This document shows, in pieces, positions 1 to 5,655 of a DNA stretch of 6,504 nt. The stretch covers positions 1 to 6,504 of the forward strand of contig JACNIV010000053.1 in the NCBI GenBank assembly GCA_014382915.1. Direction: 5' to 3'. The notes under the pieces were generated by a model. It saw only the letters and a program-made list of their open reading frames with translations. It was not told the DNA's origin and did no database searches. The stretch's first letter is position 1, and every line of letters starts with the position of its first letter. The position numbers were made by a program, and so were the translations under genes. This DNA is from Candidatus Cloacimonadota bacterium (lineage in GTDB: Bacteria > Cloacimonadota > Cloacimonadia > Cloacimonadales > TCS61).

Positions 1-972
1 TTTATAAGTTTTCATGGTTGCTTTTCTGCCTTGAGGAGTTCTATCTAAAAATCCCTCCTGGATGAGGTAGGGTTCATAAATTTCTTCTACTGTACCGGGG
101 TCTTCTCCTATGGCCACTGCCAGCGTTTTAAGACCAACCGGTCCGCCGCCATAGTTTTCCATAATGGTTAGTAGCAGGCGTTTATCCATATCGTCCAATC
201 CGGCATTATCCACCATCAGCATCTTCAGCGCCTTGATGGCTGTTTCCCTGGTGATGGTACCGTCACCTTTGATCTGGGCATAATCCCGTACACGGCGCAG
301 AAGACGGTTTGCCACCCGTGGTGTTCCCCTGCTTCTTCGGGCGATCTCTTTAGTTCCATTCGGTTTAATGGGAATATTCATGAGACCTGCTGAGCGTACT
401 ATTATACTCTCGATGCTCTTTACATCGTAATAATCGAGTCGTAAAACCAGACCAAACCGTGACCGAAGCGGAGATGTAAGTAGCCCGGCACGGGTAGTGG
501 CACCAATAAGTGTAAATGGTTCGATATCTATTTTAAGGGAACGGGCGCTGGGTCCGCTGTCTATAATGATCTCCATGCTAAAATCTTCGATAGCAGGATA
601 CATATATTCTTCCACCACATGATTCAGTCGGTGTACTTCATCGATGAAAAACACATCGTTTCTCTGCAGATTGGTAAGGATTCCGGCAAGATCGGGAGCT
701 TTTTCCAGAACAGGACCCGAACTTGCTTTAATTTCTACTTCCATCTCGTTTGCTATAATATATGCAAGAGTGGTTTTGCCCAGTCCCGGAGGACCGTAAA
801 GCAGAACATGATCGAGTGGTTCACGGCGGAGTTTGGCTGCTTGAATGGAAATATCCAGGATCTCTTTTATTTGATATTGTCCTACGAATTCATCCAGGGT
901 TTTCGGACGCAGGCTTCTATCAAATGCTTTTTCGTCGATTTGTTCGACGGGGTCGGTTATGCGTTCTAACAT
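1..972 (-). CDS. ruvB: Holliday junction branch-migration helicase RuvB (3' end outside window)
   Basis: RuvB is the AAA+ ring motor that, with RuvA, drives branch migration of Holliday junctions in recombination and repair. The translated frame shows 324 codons and is open at the left edge. Visible motifs are the N-terminal [12 protein letters not shown], Walker [10 protein letters not shown] at about residues 60-68, Walker [10 protein letters not shown] at 106-114, sensor/arginine-finger region GATTRAG...LRSRFG at 157-174, and the C-terminal winged-helix stretch with [21 protein letters not shown] and [10 protein letters not shown]. Family members are about 330-350 residues, so only about 10-20 C-terminal residues are missing. 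The ATG at 972-970 is preceded by AAGAGG (985-980) with a normal spacing. That Shine-Dalgarno lies inside the last codons of the upstream membrane-protein gene, whose stop is three bases before this start, so the two are probably translationally coupled. ruvA and ruvC are not next to it here. Confidence 0.97.
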   Translation of the reverse strand, partial: MLERITDPVEQIDEKAFDRSLRPKTLDEFVGQYQIKEILDISIQAAKLRREPLDHVLLYGPPGLGKTTLAYIIANEMEVEIKASSGPVLEKAPDLAGILTNLQRNDVFFIDEVHRLNHVVEEYMYPAIEDFSMEIIIDSGPSARSLKIDIEPFTLIGATTRAGLLTSPLRSRFGLVLRLDYYDVKSIESIIVRSAGLMNIPIKPNGTKEIARRSRGTPRVANRLLRRVRDYAQIKGDGTITRETAIKALKMLMVDNAGLDDMDKRLLLTIMENYGGGPVGLKTLAVAIGEDPGTVEEIYEPYLIQEGFLDRTPQGRKATMKTYK

Positions 973-975
973 TTT

Positions 976-1275
976 CTATCCTCTTATATTTTTATAAAGA
1001 AGCAGTACGATAAGACCGGTTATAACTATTTTAAAGAAGAGAAATATAAATGAAATGGATTCTACCGTAGCAAATACTCTTGAAAAAATCACCCAGATAT
1101 AGATCAACTGTCCGATAATAATTCCAAATCCAACTATCCACATAGAGATCGAGATGCTCTTTGTTTCCTTATCTTCAAGCTGCTCTTTGTTAAGCGGCCA
1201 GGCACTGAAGATAGCTCTGCTAAGCATATATCCACCACCGATGATTAAGATAGCCATCAATCTTGGAAGTATCAT
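976..1275 (-). CDS. Small hydrophobic membrane protein, unrecognised, coupled to ruvB
   Basis: I do not recognise a family for this 99-residue protein. It has a hydrophobic N-terminal segment (about 2-24), a short charged stretch (KEQLEDKETK, about 30-39), then two strongly hydrophobic segments at about 44-64 and 73-94, ending in a basic tail (YKNIRG). This suggests a three-pass inner-membrane protein, or two passes plus a signal-anchor. The ATG at 1275-1273 follows an excellent GGAGGAG Shine-Dalgarno (1284-1278), which supports it as a real gene. Its TAG stop is three bases before the ruvB start and it carries the ruvB ribosome binding site, so it is the first gene of a two-gene unit. No catalytic motif is visible, and a role in recombination is not implied by position alone. 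Confidence 0.75.
   Translation of the reverse strand: MILPRLMAILIIGGGYMLSRAIFSAWPLNKEQLEDKETKSISISMWIVGFGIIIGQLIYIWVIFSRVFATVESISFIFLFFKIVITGLIVLLLYKNIRG
979..985 (-). promoter_or_regulatory. ruvB ribosome binding site inside the upstream gene
   Basis: AAGAGGA reads on the minus strand about 7 bases before the ruvB ATG. It overlaps the final Arg-Gly codons of the 99-residue membrane protein. This fixes the ruvB start and implies that translation of the two genes is linked. Confidence 0.7.
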
Positions 1276-1293
1276 TTCTCCTCCGTTTTACAA

Positions 1294-1334
1294 AACCTTC
1301 GGAATGGTTCTGTATAATTATCCTTACGAAGGTT
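1294..1334. repeat. Inverted repeat AACCTTCG / CGAAGGTT
   Basis: AACCTTCG at 1294-1301 is exactly complementary in reverse to CGAAGGTT at 1327-1334, with 25 bases between. It lies just upstream of the membrane protein's Shine-Dalgarno and spans the place where a promoter is expected. It could be an operator-like dyad, a 5' leader hairpin or a dispersed repeat; the sequence alone cannot decide. Confidence 0.5.
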
Positions 1335-1352
1335 AAGAAAACCCCTCTTAAT

Positions 1353-1371
1353 CTCCCCTTGTGAAGGGGAG
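1353..1371. repeat. Hairpin CTCCCCTT-GTG-AAGGGGAG
   Basis: This is a perfect 8-bp stem with a 3-base loop. The adjoining ACCCCTCTTAAT (1341-1352) adds a second C-rich block. No run of T follows on either strand, so it is not a standard intrinsic terminator. Its look is that of a dispersed intergenic palindrome, a different family from the 18-bp palindrome nearby. Confidence 0.65.
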
Positions 1372-1408
1372 CAAATCATTCGCAAGCTAACTGAATTACC
1401 TTTAGCTG

Positions 1409-1436
1409 GAAATCGCTTTTTATTGCAAGCGATTTC
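1409..1436. repeat. 10-bp stem hairpin GAAATCGCTT / AAGCGATTTC
   Basis: GAAATCGCTT (1409-1418) pairs perfectly with AAGCGATTTC (1427-1436) around an 8-base loop. It lies eight bases from palindrome copy 1, downstream of the RAYT in the direction of transcription. It could end or stabilise the upstream transcript, but lacks a clear T-tract on the minus strand. Confidence 0.6.
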
Positions 1437-1444
1437 TTATGTAT

Positions 1445-1462
1445 GGTGGGCAATTGCCCACC
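1445..1462. repeat. REP-like palindrome, copy 1
   Basis: GGTGGGCAATTGCCCACC is a perfect 18-bp palindrome. As single-stranded DNA or RNA it folds into a 7-bp stem (GGTGGGC/GCCCACC) with an AATT loop. On the plus strand it is preceded by GTAT, as copy 3 is; the other flank is GCGT. It pairs with copy 2 as a doublet with a 23-base spacer. The position beside a RAYT gene is the basis for calling it REP-like. Confidence 0.85.
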
Positions 1463-1485
1463 GCGTGTACCATTTGAGTTTCTTT

Positions 1486-1503
1486 GGTGGGCAATTGCCC
1501 ACC
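1486..1503. repeat. REP-like palindrome, copy 2, abutting the RAYT stop
   Basis: This is an identical 18-bp copy of GGTGGGCAATTGCCCACC. Its right edge touches the RAYT stop codon with no gap, so on the minus strand the order is GAG TAA followed directly by the palindrome. The right flank TTAC is shared with copy 3. It would form a hairpin at the immediate 3' end of the RAYT coding region. Confidence 0.87.
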
Positions 1504-2031
1504 TTACTCTTTGTATGGTATTTTTATCTCACTCCCCCATTCAATATCATAAATATCTTCTTTTACAAAGTCATAGAAGGAAGAATTTTTCCAATCTTGT
1601 ACAGACTTTACCCAACCGTGTTTTACCGGATTGTAATGTATGTAATCTGTGTAAATGGCTAATTCTTTATCATCTCTAATTGTATGTTCATAATATCTTC
1701 TTTGCCAAATACCTTTTTCTCTTTTCTTTTGTTTGCTAATAGATAATGACTTTCTTTCGACAAATTTAGTATTTATATTCTTAGAAAAATGCCATTTCAT
1801 TGAGCCAATAATCTTGGGATATTCATAAATATCATTCATTTCTAAAATCAGATGTATATGATCTGGTAAAACACAATAAGCAAATATATTAAATTTAAAT
1901 TTCTCTTTTGCAATCTTCCAGCTTTCTTGAAGAAGTTTAAAATTATTAATCAAAATTGACCTTCTTTTGTAAGTATTAATTGTTATAAAAACAGGATGAT
2001 TTTGAGCATACATTCTTTTATAATTCGGCAA
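1504..2031 (-). CDS. REP-associated tyrosine transposase (RAYT, Y1/HUH family)
   Basis: RAYTs are single-stranded-DNA nucleases related to the IS200/IS605 TnpA and are thought to bind, cut and spread REP palindromes. This 175-residue protein has the full set of landmarks: N-terminal PNYKR, the HUH metal motif as LPDHIHLIL (His58, His60), the GIWQRRYYEHTIRD block at 107-120, and YTDYIHYNPVKHGWV at 127-141. Tyr130 aligns by motif with the catalytic Tyr115 of the Escherichia coli RAYT. The C-terminal VQDWKNSSF and IEWGSE also match that protein's pattern, so it looks intact and active. The start is TTG (2031-2029), preceded by GAGG (2040-2037) five bases away; the conserved PNYKR just after it favours TTG over the ATG at codon 7. 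The DNA is markedly AT-rich (about 23-27% GC in two 60-base lines I counted, against about 40-55% in lines of ruvB and glpK). Three identical palindromes flank it. Confidence 0.93.
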   Translation of the reverse strand: MPNYKRMYAQNHPVFITINTYKRRSILINNFKLLQESWKIAKEKFKFNIFAYCVLPDHIHLILEMNDIYEYPKIIGSMKWHFSKNINTKFVERKSLSISKQKKREKGIWQRRYYEHTIRDDKELAIYTDYIHYNPVKHGWVKSVQDWKNSSFYDFVKEDIYDIEWGSEIKIPYKE

Positions 2032-2033
2032 AA

Positions 2034-2053
2034 TTACCTCGTATTACCTCGTA
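2034..2053. repeat. Tandem 10-bp duplication carrying the RAYT ribosome binding site
   Basis: TTACCTCGTA occurs twice head to tail. Read on the minus strand, each unit contains GAGGTAA, so the RAYT Shine-Dalgarno is duplicated. Only the proximal copy (GAGG at 2040-2037) is correctly spaced from the TTG start. The duplication lies directly between palindrome copy 3 and the RAYT start. Confidence 0.75.
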
Positions 2054-2054
2054 T

Positions 2055-2072
2055 GGTGGGCAATTGCCCACC
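2055..2072. repeat. REP-like palindrome, copy 3, between mnmD and the RAYT
   Basis: This is the third identical copy of the 18-bp palindrome. Its right edge directly abuts the TAA stop of the methyltransferase gene (2073-2075), as copy 2 abuts the RAYT stop. Left flank GTAT matches copy 1 and right flank TTAC matches copy 2. It fills much of the 41-base gap between the two genes and would form a hairpin in a read-through transcript. Confidence 0.87.
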
Positions 2073-2702
2073 TTACATTTTGATTGCTATCGTAGCCGGA
2101 CTTTTTCTACCAATGACAGGACCATCCAGCACTTTAAAGCCTGCTGCGACCATGTTTTGTCGAACAGATATTGCACAACTGTAGGTACTCAGTTTTGCTC
2201 CCGGTTTCATTACATTGTATACTTTTTGGAATACTTTCCTGCTCCACATTTCGAGTTGTTTGCCGGGAGAGAAGGGATCGAAGAAAACACGGTCAAAATT
2301 ATCTCTGGGAAGCGAGTCGAGTGAAACAAGAGCATCTCCTATGATCAATTTGATTGTATTATTATTATCATCGGTTATTTTCAGCTTTTCAGCTAAATTT
2401 CGAAAATAAGTAAATTCTTTTTCGATTTCGGATGGGACTTCCAATTCTTTAATTGCTTTTATGATCTCTATGTCATTTTCCAGACCAACAATTTGTAAAT
2501 TTTTGTGCTTTTTTGTGGCTATTATAGAATTGTATCCGAGTCCGAAACAGAAATCCAGAATGTGGAATCCATCTTTTACACCAATGGCATTCACATGTTT
2601 TTCAAAAGCTTCTTCCAAAGCACCGGAAATGGTGTGATAATGCTCTTGATATTTTTGGTTAAAAACTGTATAAGAGCCGTCTTGTGTTTTGATGAATTGC
2701 AT
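2073..2702 (-). CDS. mnmD: tRNA 5-methylaminomethyl-2-thiouridine methyltransferase, MnmD/MnmC-N type
   Basis: The protein (209 residues) belongs to the SAM-dependent methyltransferase family that carries out the last methylation of mnm5(s2)U at the tRNA wobble position. It corresponds to the methyltransferase half of MnmC, without the FAD oxidase half. Seen in the sequence: TQDGSYTVFN near the N-terminus, EHYHTISGALEEAF, SAM motif I as ILDFCFGLGYNS, DPFSPGKQLEMWS with the family's Asp-Pro-Phe-x-Pro, then LSTYSCAISVRQNMVAAGF and the C-terminal GRKSPATIA. The ATG at 2702-2700 is preferred over a TTG 14 codons upstream: family homology begins right at the ATG and it lies one base after the hydrolase stop (TAA T ATG). 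No good Shine-Dalgarno precedes it, so it probably depends on coupling to the hydrolase gene. The stop codon touches palindrome copy 3. Confidence 0.87.
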   Translation of the reverse strand: MQFIKTQDGSYTVFNQKYQEHYHTISGALEEAFEKHVNAIGVKDGFHILDFCFGLGYNSIIATKKHKNLQIVGLENDIEIIKAIKELEVPSEIEKEFTYFRNLAEKLKITDDNNNTIKLIIGDALVSLDSLPRDNFDRVFFDPFSPGKQLEMWSRKVFQKVYNVMKPGAKLSTYSCAISVRQNMVAAGFKVLDGPVIGRKSPATIAIKM

Positions 2703-2703
2703 A

Positions 2704-3447
2704 TTATTTCTGTTGTAGAATAAACTCAATGCTCTTTTCTGCAATGAGCTCTTTATCGTAATCCATTGTTGCTACATGATAGGAATTTTCCAGCCAGATA
2801 AGTTCCTTTTGGGAAGAACCGATTTTTTTGAGTGTGTATAGTGCGCTTACACGGGGAATTACGTGATCTTCTTTTGATTTGAATATGAGAACAGGCTGTT
2901 TGGTTTGTTCTAGATTTTTACGGACGATTTTGAGTAAACGCAGCATTTGATAGACGCCGGTTGTGGGAGTTCGTTCGTAGGCGATCTCTTTTTCATTCGG
3001 GTCTTTTATATCGGAAGCTATAGCGGAAGTGGACGGAATAAAAAAGCGAATAATGGGAACGAACCAGAATTTTGGATGAGTGAATTTACAGGCATTATTA
3101 ATAAGAATGATCCCTGATATTTCGGGATGAAGCTGTGCAATACGCAATGCTAAAGCACCTCCCAGCGAAAGTCCGCAAACACAGATATTGGATGTTCGGG
3201 ATTGAAGTATTTGCAGGGATTTTTGTAATTCTGCAATCCAATCTTGATAGCTGGTTTTGTTCAAGTTCTGCCAGGTTGTACCATGACCGGGTAGGGAAGG
3301 TAATTCCACGTGGAAACCTGCTTCGCTGAATTGTTGGGCAAGATACATCATGCTGGAAGTGGTGGATGTAAATCCGTGGATCAGCAGTACGCCAATATCT
3401 TTATTTCCCATGTGGGAGTAAGGCTGGTTGAATTCTTTCAGATCCAT
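2704..3447 (-). CDS. Alpha/beta hydrolase, carboxylesterase/monoglyceride lipase type
   Basis: This 247-residue serine hydrolase resembles Est30-type carboxylesterases and bacterial monoglyceride lipases in length and motif order. The oxyanion-hole motif is LLIHGFTSTTSS (about 21-32), the lid-side GHGTTWQ is at 54-60, and the nucleophile elbow GLSLGG places Ser94. Acid and base follow as SKEDHVIP (Asp194) and NSYHVATMD (His224), the spacing and context typical of this family. No signal peptide is visible, so it is probably cytoplasmic. The ATG follows AAGGAG (3459-3454) with a six-base spacing. It lies 30 bases after glpK and one base before mnmD. An acylglycerol substrate would fit the glycerol kinase beside it, but short acyl esters are equally possible from sequence. 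Confidence 0.9.
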   Translation of the reverse strand: MDLKEFNQPYSHMGNKDIGVLLIHGFTSTTSSMMYLAQQFSEAGFHVELPSLPGHGTTWQNLNKTSYQDWIAELQKSLQILQSRTSNICVCGLSLGGALALRIAQLHPEISGIILINNACKFTHPKFWFVPIIRFFIPSTSAIASDIKDPNEKEIAYERTPTTGVYQMLRLLKIVRKNLEQTKQPVLIFKSKEDHVIPRVSALYTLKKIGSSQKELIWLENSYHVATMDYDKELIAEKSIEFILQQK

Positions 3448-3477
3448 TGTTTACTCCTTCATTTTTCTGAATATTTC

Positions 3478-4989
3478 TTATAACCAATCTTTAGATCGCA
3501 TTACAGCTTTCTGCCATTTTGAATATTCAGCCTGCCTTGTTTCTTCTTTCATGGACGGCATCCAGGTTTTACCTGCCCGCCAGTTTATTGCCAGAGCATC
3601 AATGTTTTTCCAGAATCCTACTGCCAGCCCGGCGGCATAAGCTGCACCCAGGGAAGTTGTTTCGGTTATAATGGGACGAATAACTTCCACATTTAAAATA
3701 TCCGATTGAAACTGCATGAGAAGATCATTAGCCGTCATCCCGCCATCCACTTTCAGTTTTTTCAATTGCAATCCGGAATCTTTCTGCATAGCATCGAATA
3801 CTTCTCTGGTCTGAAAAGCAGTTGCTTCCAGAATAGCTCTGGCGATATGCTTTTTATTAATATAATGAGTAAGACCGATCATTAAACCCCGTGCATTACT
3901 GTTCCAATGAGGAGCAAAAAGTCCTGAAAAAGCAGGAACAAAATAGAGTCCACCGTTATCTTTTACTCCGGAAGCAAGGATTTCAATTTCCACCGATTCA
4001 GTGATCAAACCAAAATTATCGCGGAACCACTGAACAAGAGATCCTGCCATGGCAACAGAACCTTCCAATGCATACTTAGCCGGTTCCTTACCTATCTTAC
4101 AGGCAACAGTCGTGAGTAAGCCGTGACGGGAATGAACAATTTCCTCTCCGGTGTTAACAAGCAGGAAACAACCTGTACCATAGGTGTTTTTTGCTTCTCC
4201 TTTGCGTGTGCAATTTTGTCCGAAAAGAGCAGCTTGTTGATCTCCCAGGCAACCGCAAACAGGAATTTTCCCTGCGAAGGGTCCACTATCCGATGTATAT
4301 CCGAAGGTATTACTATCTGATGAAGGACGGATTTCAGGTAAAATACTTTCCGGGATTCTCATAATTTTGAGTATTTCGGAATTCCAGTTCAGGGTTTCCA
4401 GGTTCATCAGCATGGTGCGGCTGGCATTGGTAACATCGGTGATGTGTTTTCCACCTTGCGAACCTCCCGTTAGATTCCAGATAAGCCAGGAATCGATCGT
4501 ACCGAAAAGCAGTTCTCCTTTTTGAGCTGCTTTTTTCAGGTCTGGAATATTTTCTAATAACCATTTTATTTTGGGTCCCGAAAAATATGTAGCAGGAGGT
4601 AATCCTGTTTTATGCCTAAAAAAATCCTCACCGTATTCTAAGGTTAATTCTGTGCAGATTGCATCTGTGCGAATATCTTGCCAGACGATAGCATTATAAT
4701 AGGGAATACCGGTTTTCGGATTCCAGAGAACAGTAGTTTCCCGTTGGTTCGTAATTCCCAGGGCAGCTATTTCTTCTGCATTGATATTGGTTTTTTTCAA
4801 TGTTGTTGAAATTACTTTCTTGGTATTTTCCCATATTTCCAGCGGGTCATGTTCCACCCAGCCGGGTTTGGGATAGAATTGTTTATGTTCAAGCTGATGA
4901 GAAGCGATGGTCTTACTTGTGTGATCAAAGAGAATAAAACGCGTACTGGTAGTTCCCTGATCAATGGCACCGATGTATTTTTTTCCCAA
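3478..4989 (-). CDS. glpK: Glycerol kinase
   Basis: GlpK phosphorylates glycerol with ATP to sn-glycerol 3-phosphate in the cytoplasm. The 503-residue product is full length. Visible are the phosphate-1 loop [12 protein letters not shown] (6-17), the glycerol-binding NQRETT (81-86) and AIVWQDIRT (100-108), FGGY signature 1 [13 protein letters not shown] (135-147), [13 protein letters not shown] (246-258) with Asp250 as the likely base, TYGTGCFLL (269-277), FGGY signature 2 at about 368-388, and the adenine-site VDGGMTAND (414-422). The region around residues 227-240 has no histidine resembling the HPr-phosphorylated site of low-GC Gram-positive GlpKs. The start is TTG, supported by AAGGGGA seven bases upstream and by [12 protein letters not shown]; no ATG is available nearby. 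It begins two bases after the UPF0316 stop. No glpF or glpD is visible in the window. Confidence 0.96.
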   Translation of the reverse strand: MGKKYIGAIDQGTTSTRFILFDHTSKTIASHQLEHKQFYPKPGWVEHDPLEIWENTKKVISTTLKKTNINAEEIAALGITNQRETTVLWNPKTGIPYYNAIVWQDIRTDAICTELTLEYGEDFFRHKTGLPPATYFSGPKIKWLLENIPDLKKAAQKGELLFGTIDSWLIWNLTGGSQGGKHITDVTNASRTMLMNLETLNWNSEILKIMRIPESILPEIRPSSDSNTFGYTSDSGPFAGKIPVCGCLGDQQAALFGQNCTRKGEAKNTYGTGCFLLVNTGEEIVHSRHGLLTTVACKIGKEPAKYALEGSVAMAGSLVQWFRDNFGLITESVEIEILASGVKDNGGLYFVPAFSGLFAPHWNSNARGLMIGLTHYINKKHIARAILEATAFQTREVFDAMQKDSGLQLKKLKVDGGMTANDLLMQFQSDILNVEVIRPIITETTSLGAAYAAGLAVGFWKNIDALAINWRAGKTWMPSMKEETRQAEYSKWQKAVMRSKDWL

Positions 4990-4991
4990 TG

Positions 4992-5600
4992 TTATTTCCC
5001 CTTTCTGCGATAACGGAACAAACGATGCCAGAACAGAGATCGATTTTTATTTTCAAACATAGAATAAGGAATAGCTCCTTTACTAACCACTCGCACATCT
5101 TCGATCGTATATAAAGCATTGGGATTATGTTTTTTCACTTCTTTAATAACAGAATTAATATCTTTACGACGAATTGGAAGGAAAATTATCTCAACATCTC
5201 CGCTATTTGCTTTTGCCGGTACATTAGTAACACTATAGCCAAGGGAACGATATTTGGTTATCAGTTCGTTTGCCTTTTTGCGTGTGATAATCCTGAAAAG
5301 AGTAATTCCTAGTGCCAGTTTGTTTTCCAGATAAATTCCTACAAAATTACCCACAGCAAAACCTGCAGCATAAGCCAGATAATTTAACGGCGAACTGAGG
5401 TTACTTATAATCTGACTGATCACGATCAACCAGATCAATATCTCAAAAAATCCTACTATCGGAGCCAGATACCGCATTCCTTTATTTACAAAGATAATGC
5501 GGAGCGTTCCCAGGCTCACATCAACTATACGGGAAAAAAAGATTAGAAGAGGAAGGATCAGTTGAAAATTCTGTCCGCTAAAAAGTTCTGTTATATTCAT
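4992..5600 (-). CDS. UPF0316 family membrane protein (DUF5698-DUF2179)
   Basis: This 202-residue protein has the two-part plan of the UPF0316 family: an N-terminal membrane part and a soluble C-terminal DUF2179 domain. Hydrophobic spans lie at about 13-35, 44-66 and 72-92. The family-typical strings [15 protein letters not shown] (24-38), GFFEILIWL and [14 protein letters not shown] are present. The soluble part (about 105-180) includes [13 protein letters not shown] and the conserved YTIEDVR, followed by a basic tail. Its molecular function is unknown; the DUF2179 domain also occurs in YitT-type proteins. The ATG at 5600 is chosen over a TTG two codons upstream: AAGGAG (5614-5609) is 8 bases from the ATG but only 2 from the TTG. 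The stop is two bases before glpK, so the two are very probably co-transcribed, though a link to glycerol metabolism is unproven. Confidence 0.9.
   Translation of the reverse strand: MNITELFSGQNFQLILPLLIFFSRIVDVSLGTLRIIFVNKGMRYLAPIVGFFEILIWLIVISQIISNLSSPLNYLAYAAGFAVGNFVGIYLENKLALGITLFRIITRKKANELITKYRSLGYSVTNVPAKANSGDVEIIFLPIRRKDINSVIKEVKKHNPNALYTIEDVRVVSKGAIPYSMFENKNRSLFWHRLFRYRRKGK
4997..5003 (-). promoter_or_regulatory. glpK ribosome binding site within the UPF0316 gene end
   Basis: AAGGGGA on the minus strand lies seven bases before the glpK TTG and overlaps the last Lys-Gly-Lys codons of the UPF0316 gene. It is what supports the TTG start and points to translational coupling. Confidence 0.7.
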
Positions 5601-5608
5601 GTTCAATA

Positions 5609-5614
5609 CTCCTT
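5609..5614 (-). promoter_or_regulatory. Ribosome binding site deciding the UPF0316 start
   Basis: AAGGAG on the minus strand is 8 bases from the ATG at 5600 and only 2 bases from the alternative TTG at 5606, so it selects the ATG. The remaining 5615-5655 between this gene and the macrodomain gene is AT-rich, with no hairpin terminator and no clear promoter. Confidence 0.75.
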
Positions 5615-5655
5615 AATTTTTTTTGGATTAGAGGGTATTCATTTTTTTATAATAT

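Larger units (their letters stand above)
1276..1503. other. Intergenic gap packed with inverted repeats
   Basis: I see no credible gene in these 228 bases between the RAYT stop and the membrane-protein start. The short open frames crossing it have no ribosome binding site and no recognisable protein. Instead it holds, in order, an 8-bp inverted repeat with a 25-base spacer (1294-1334), a tight hairpin (1353-1371), a weak 6-bp pair AGCTAA/TTAGCT (1385-1407), a 10-bp stem (1409-1436) and two copies of the 18-bp palindrome. The promoter of the membrane protein-ruvB pair should lie in the 1276-1340 part. On the minus strand TATACA (1316-1311) could be a -10 box, but no convincing -35 box accompanies it. 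Confidence 0.7.

Noticed and set aside
619..1013. Plus-strand open frames antisense to ruvB
   Set aside because: They are complementary shadows of a highly conserved gene, with no ribosome binding site and no protein signature.
1486..1503. Palindrome copy 2 as an intrinsic terminator of the RAYT
   Set aside because: The stem is good but what follows on the minus strand is AAAGAAACTC, not a U-rich tract. It may still stabilise the transcript end.
1154..1679. Plus-strand open frames across 1154-1679 as small genes
   Set aside because: They run through palindromes and antisense to the RAYT and the membrane protein, have no Shine-Dalgarno and show no recognisable protein features.
1441..2072. 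Three identical repeats as a CRISPR array or toxin-antitoxin operator set
   Set aside because: Spacing is irregular (23 bases, then about 550 with a gene between), the repeats are perfect palindromes, and no cas or antitoxin gene is present; RAYT-linked REP repeats explain them better.
2703..2744. TTG at 2744 as the methyltransferase start
   Set aside because: It would add 14 residues (beginning MQKRALSLFY) that overlap the hydrolase gene and lie outside the family's homology; the ATG at 2702 fits the family N-terminus.
5601..5606. TTG at 5606 as the UPF0316 start
   Set aside because: The Shine-Dalgarno would be only two bases away; the ATG at 5600 has correct spacing.
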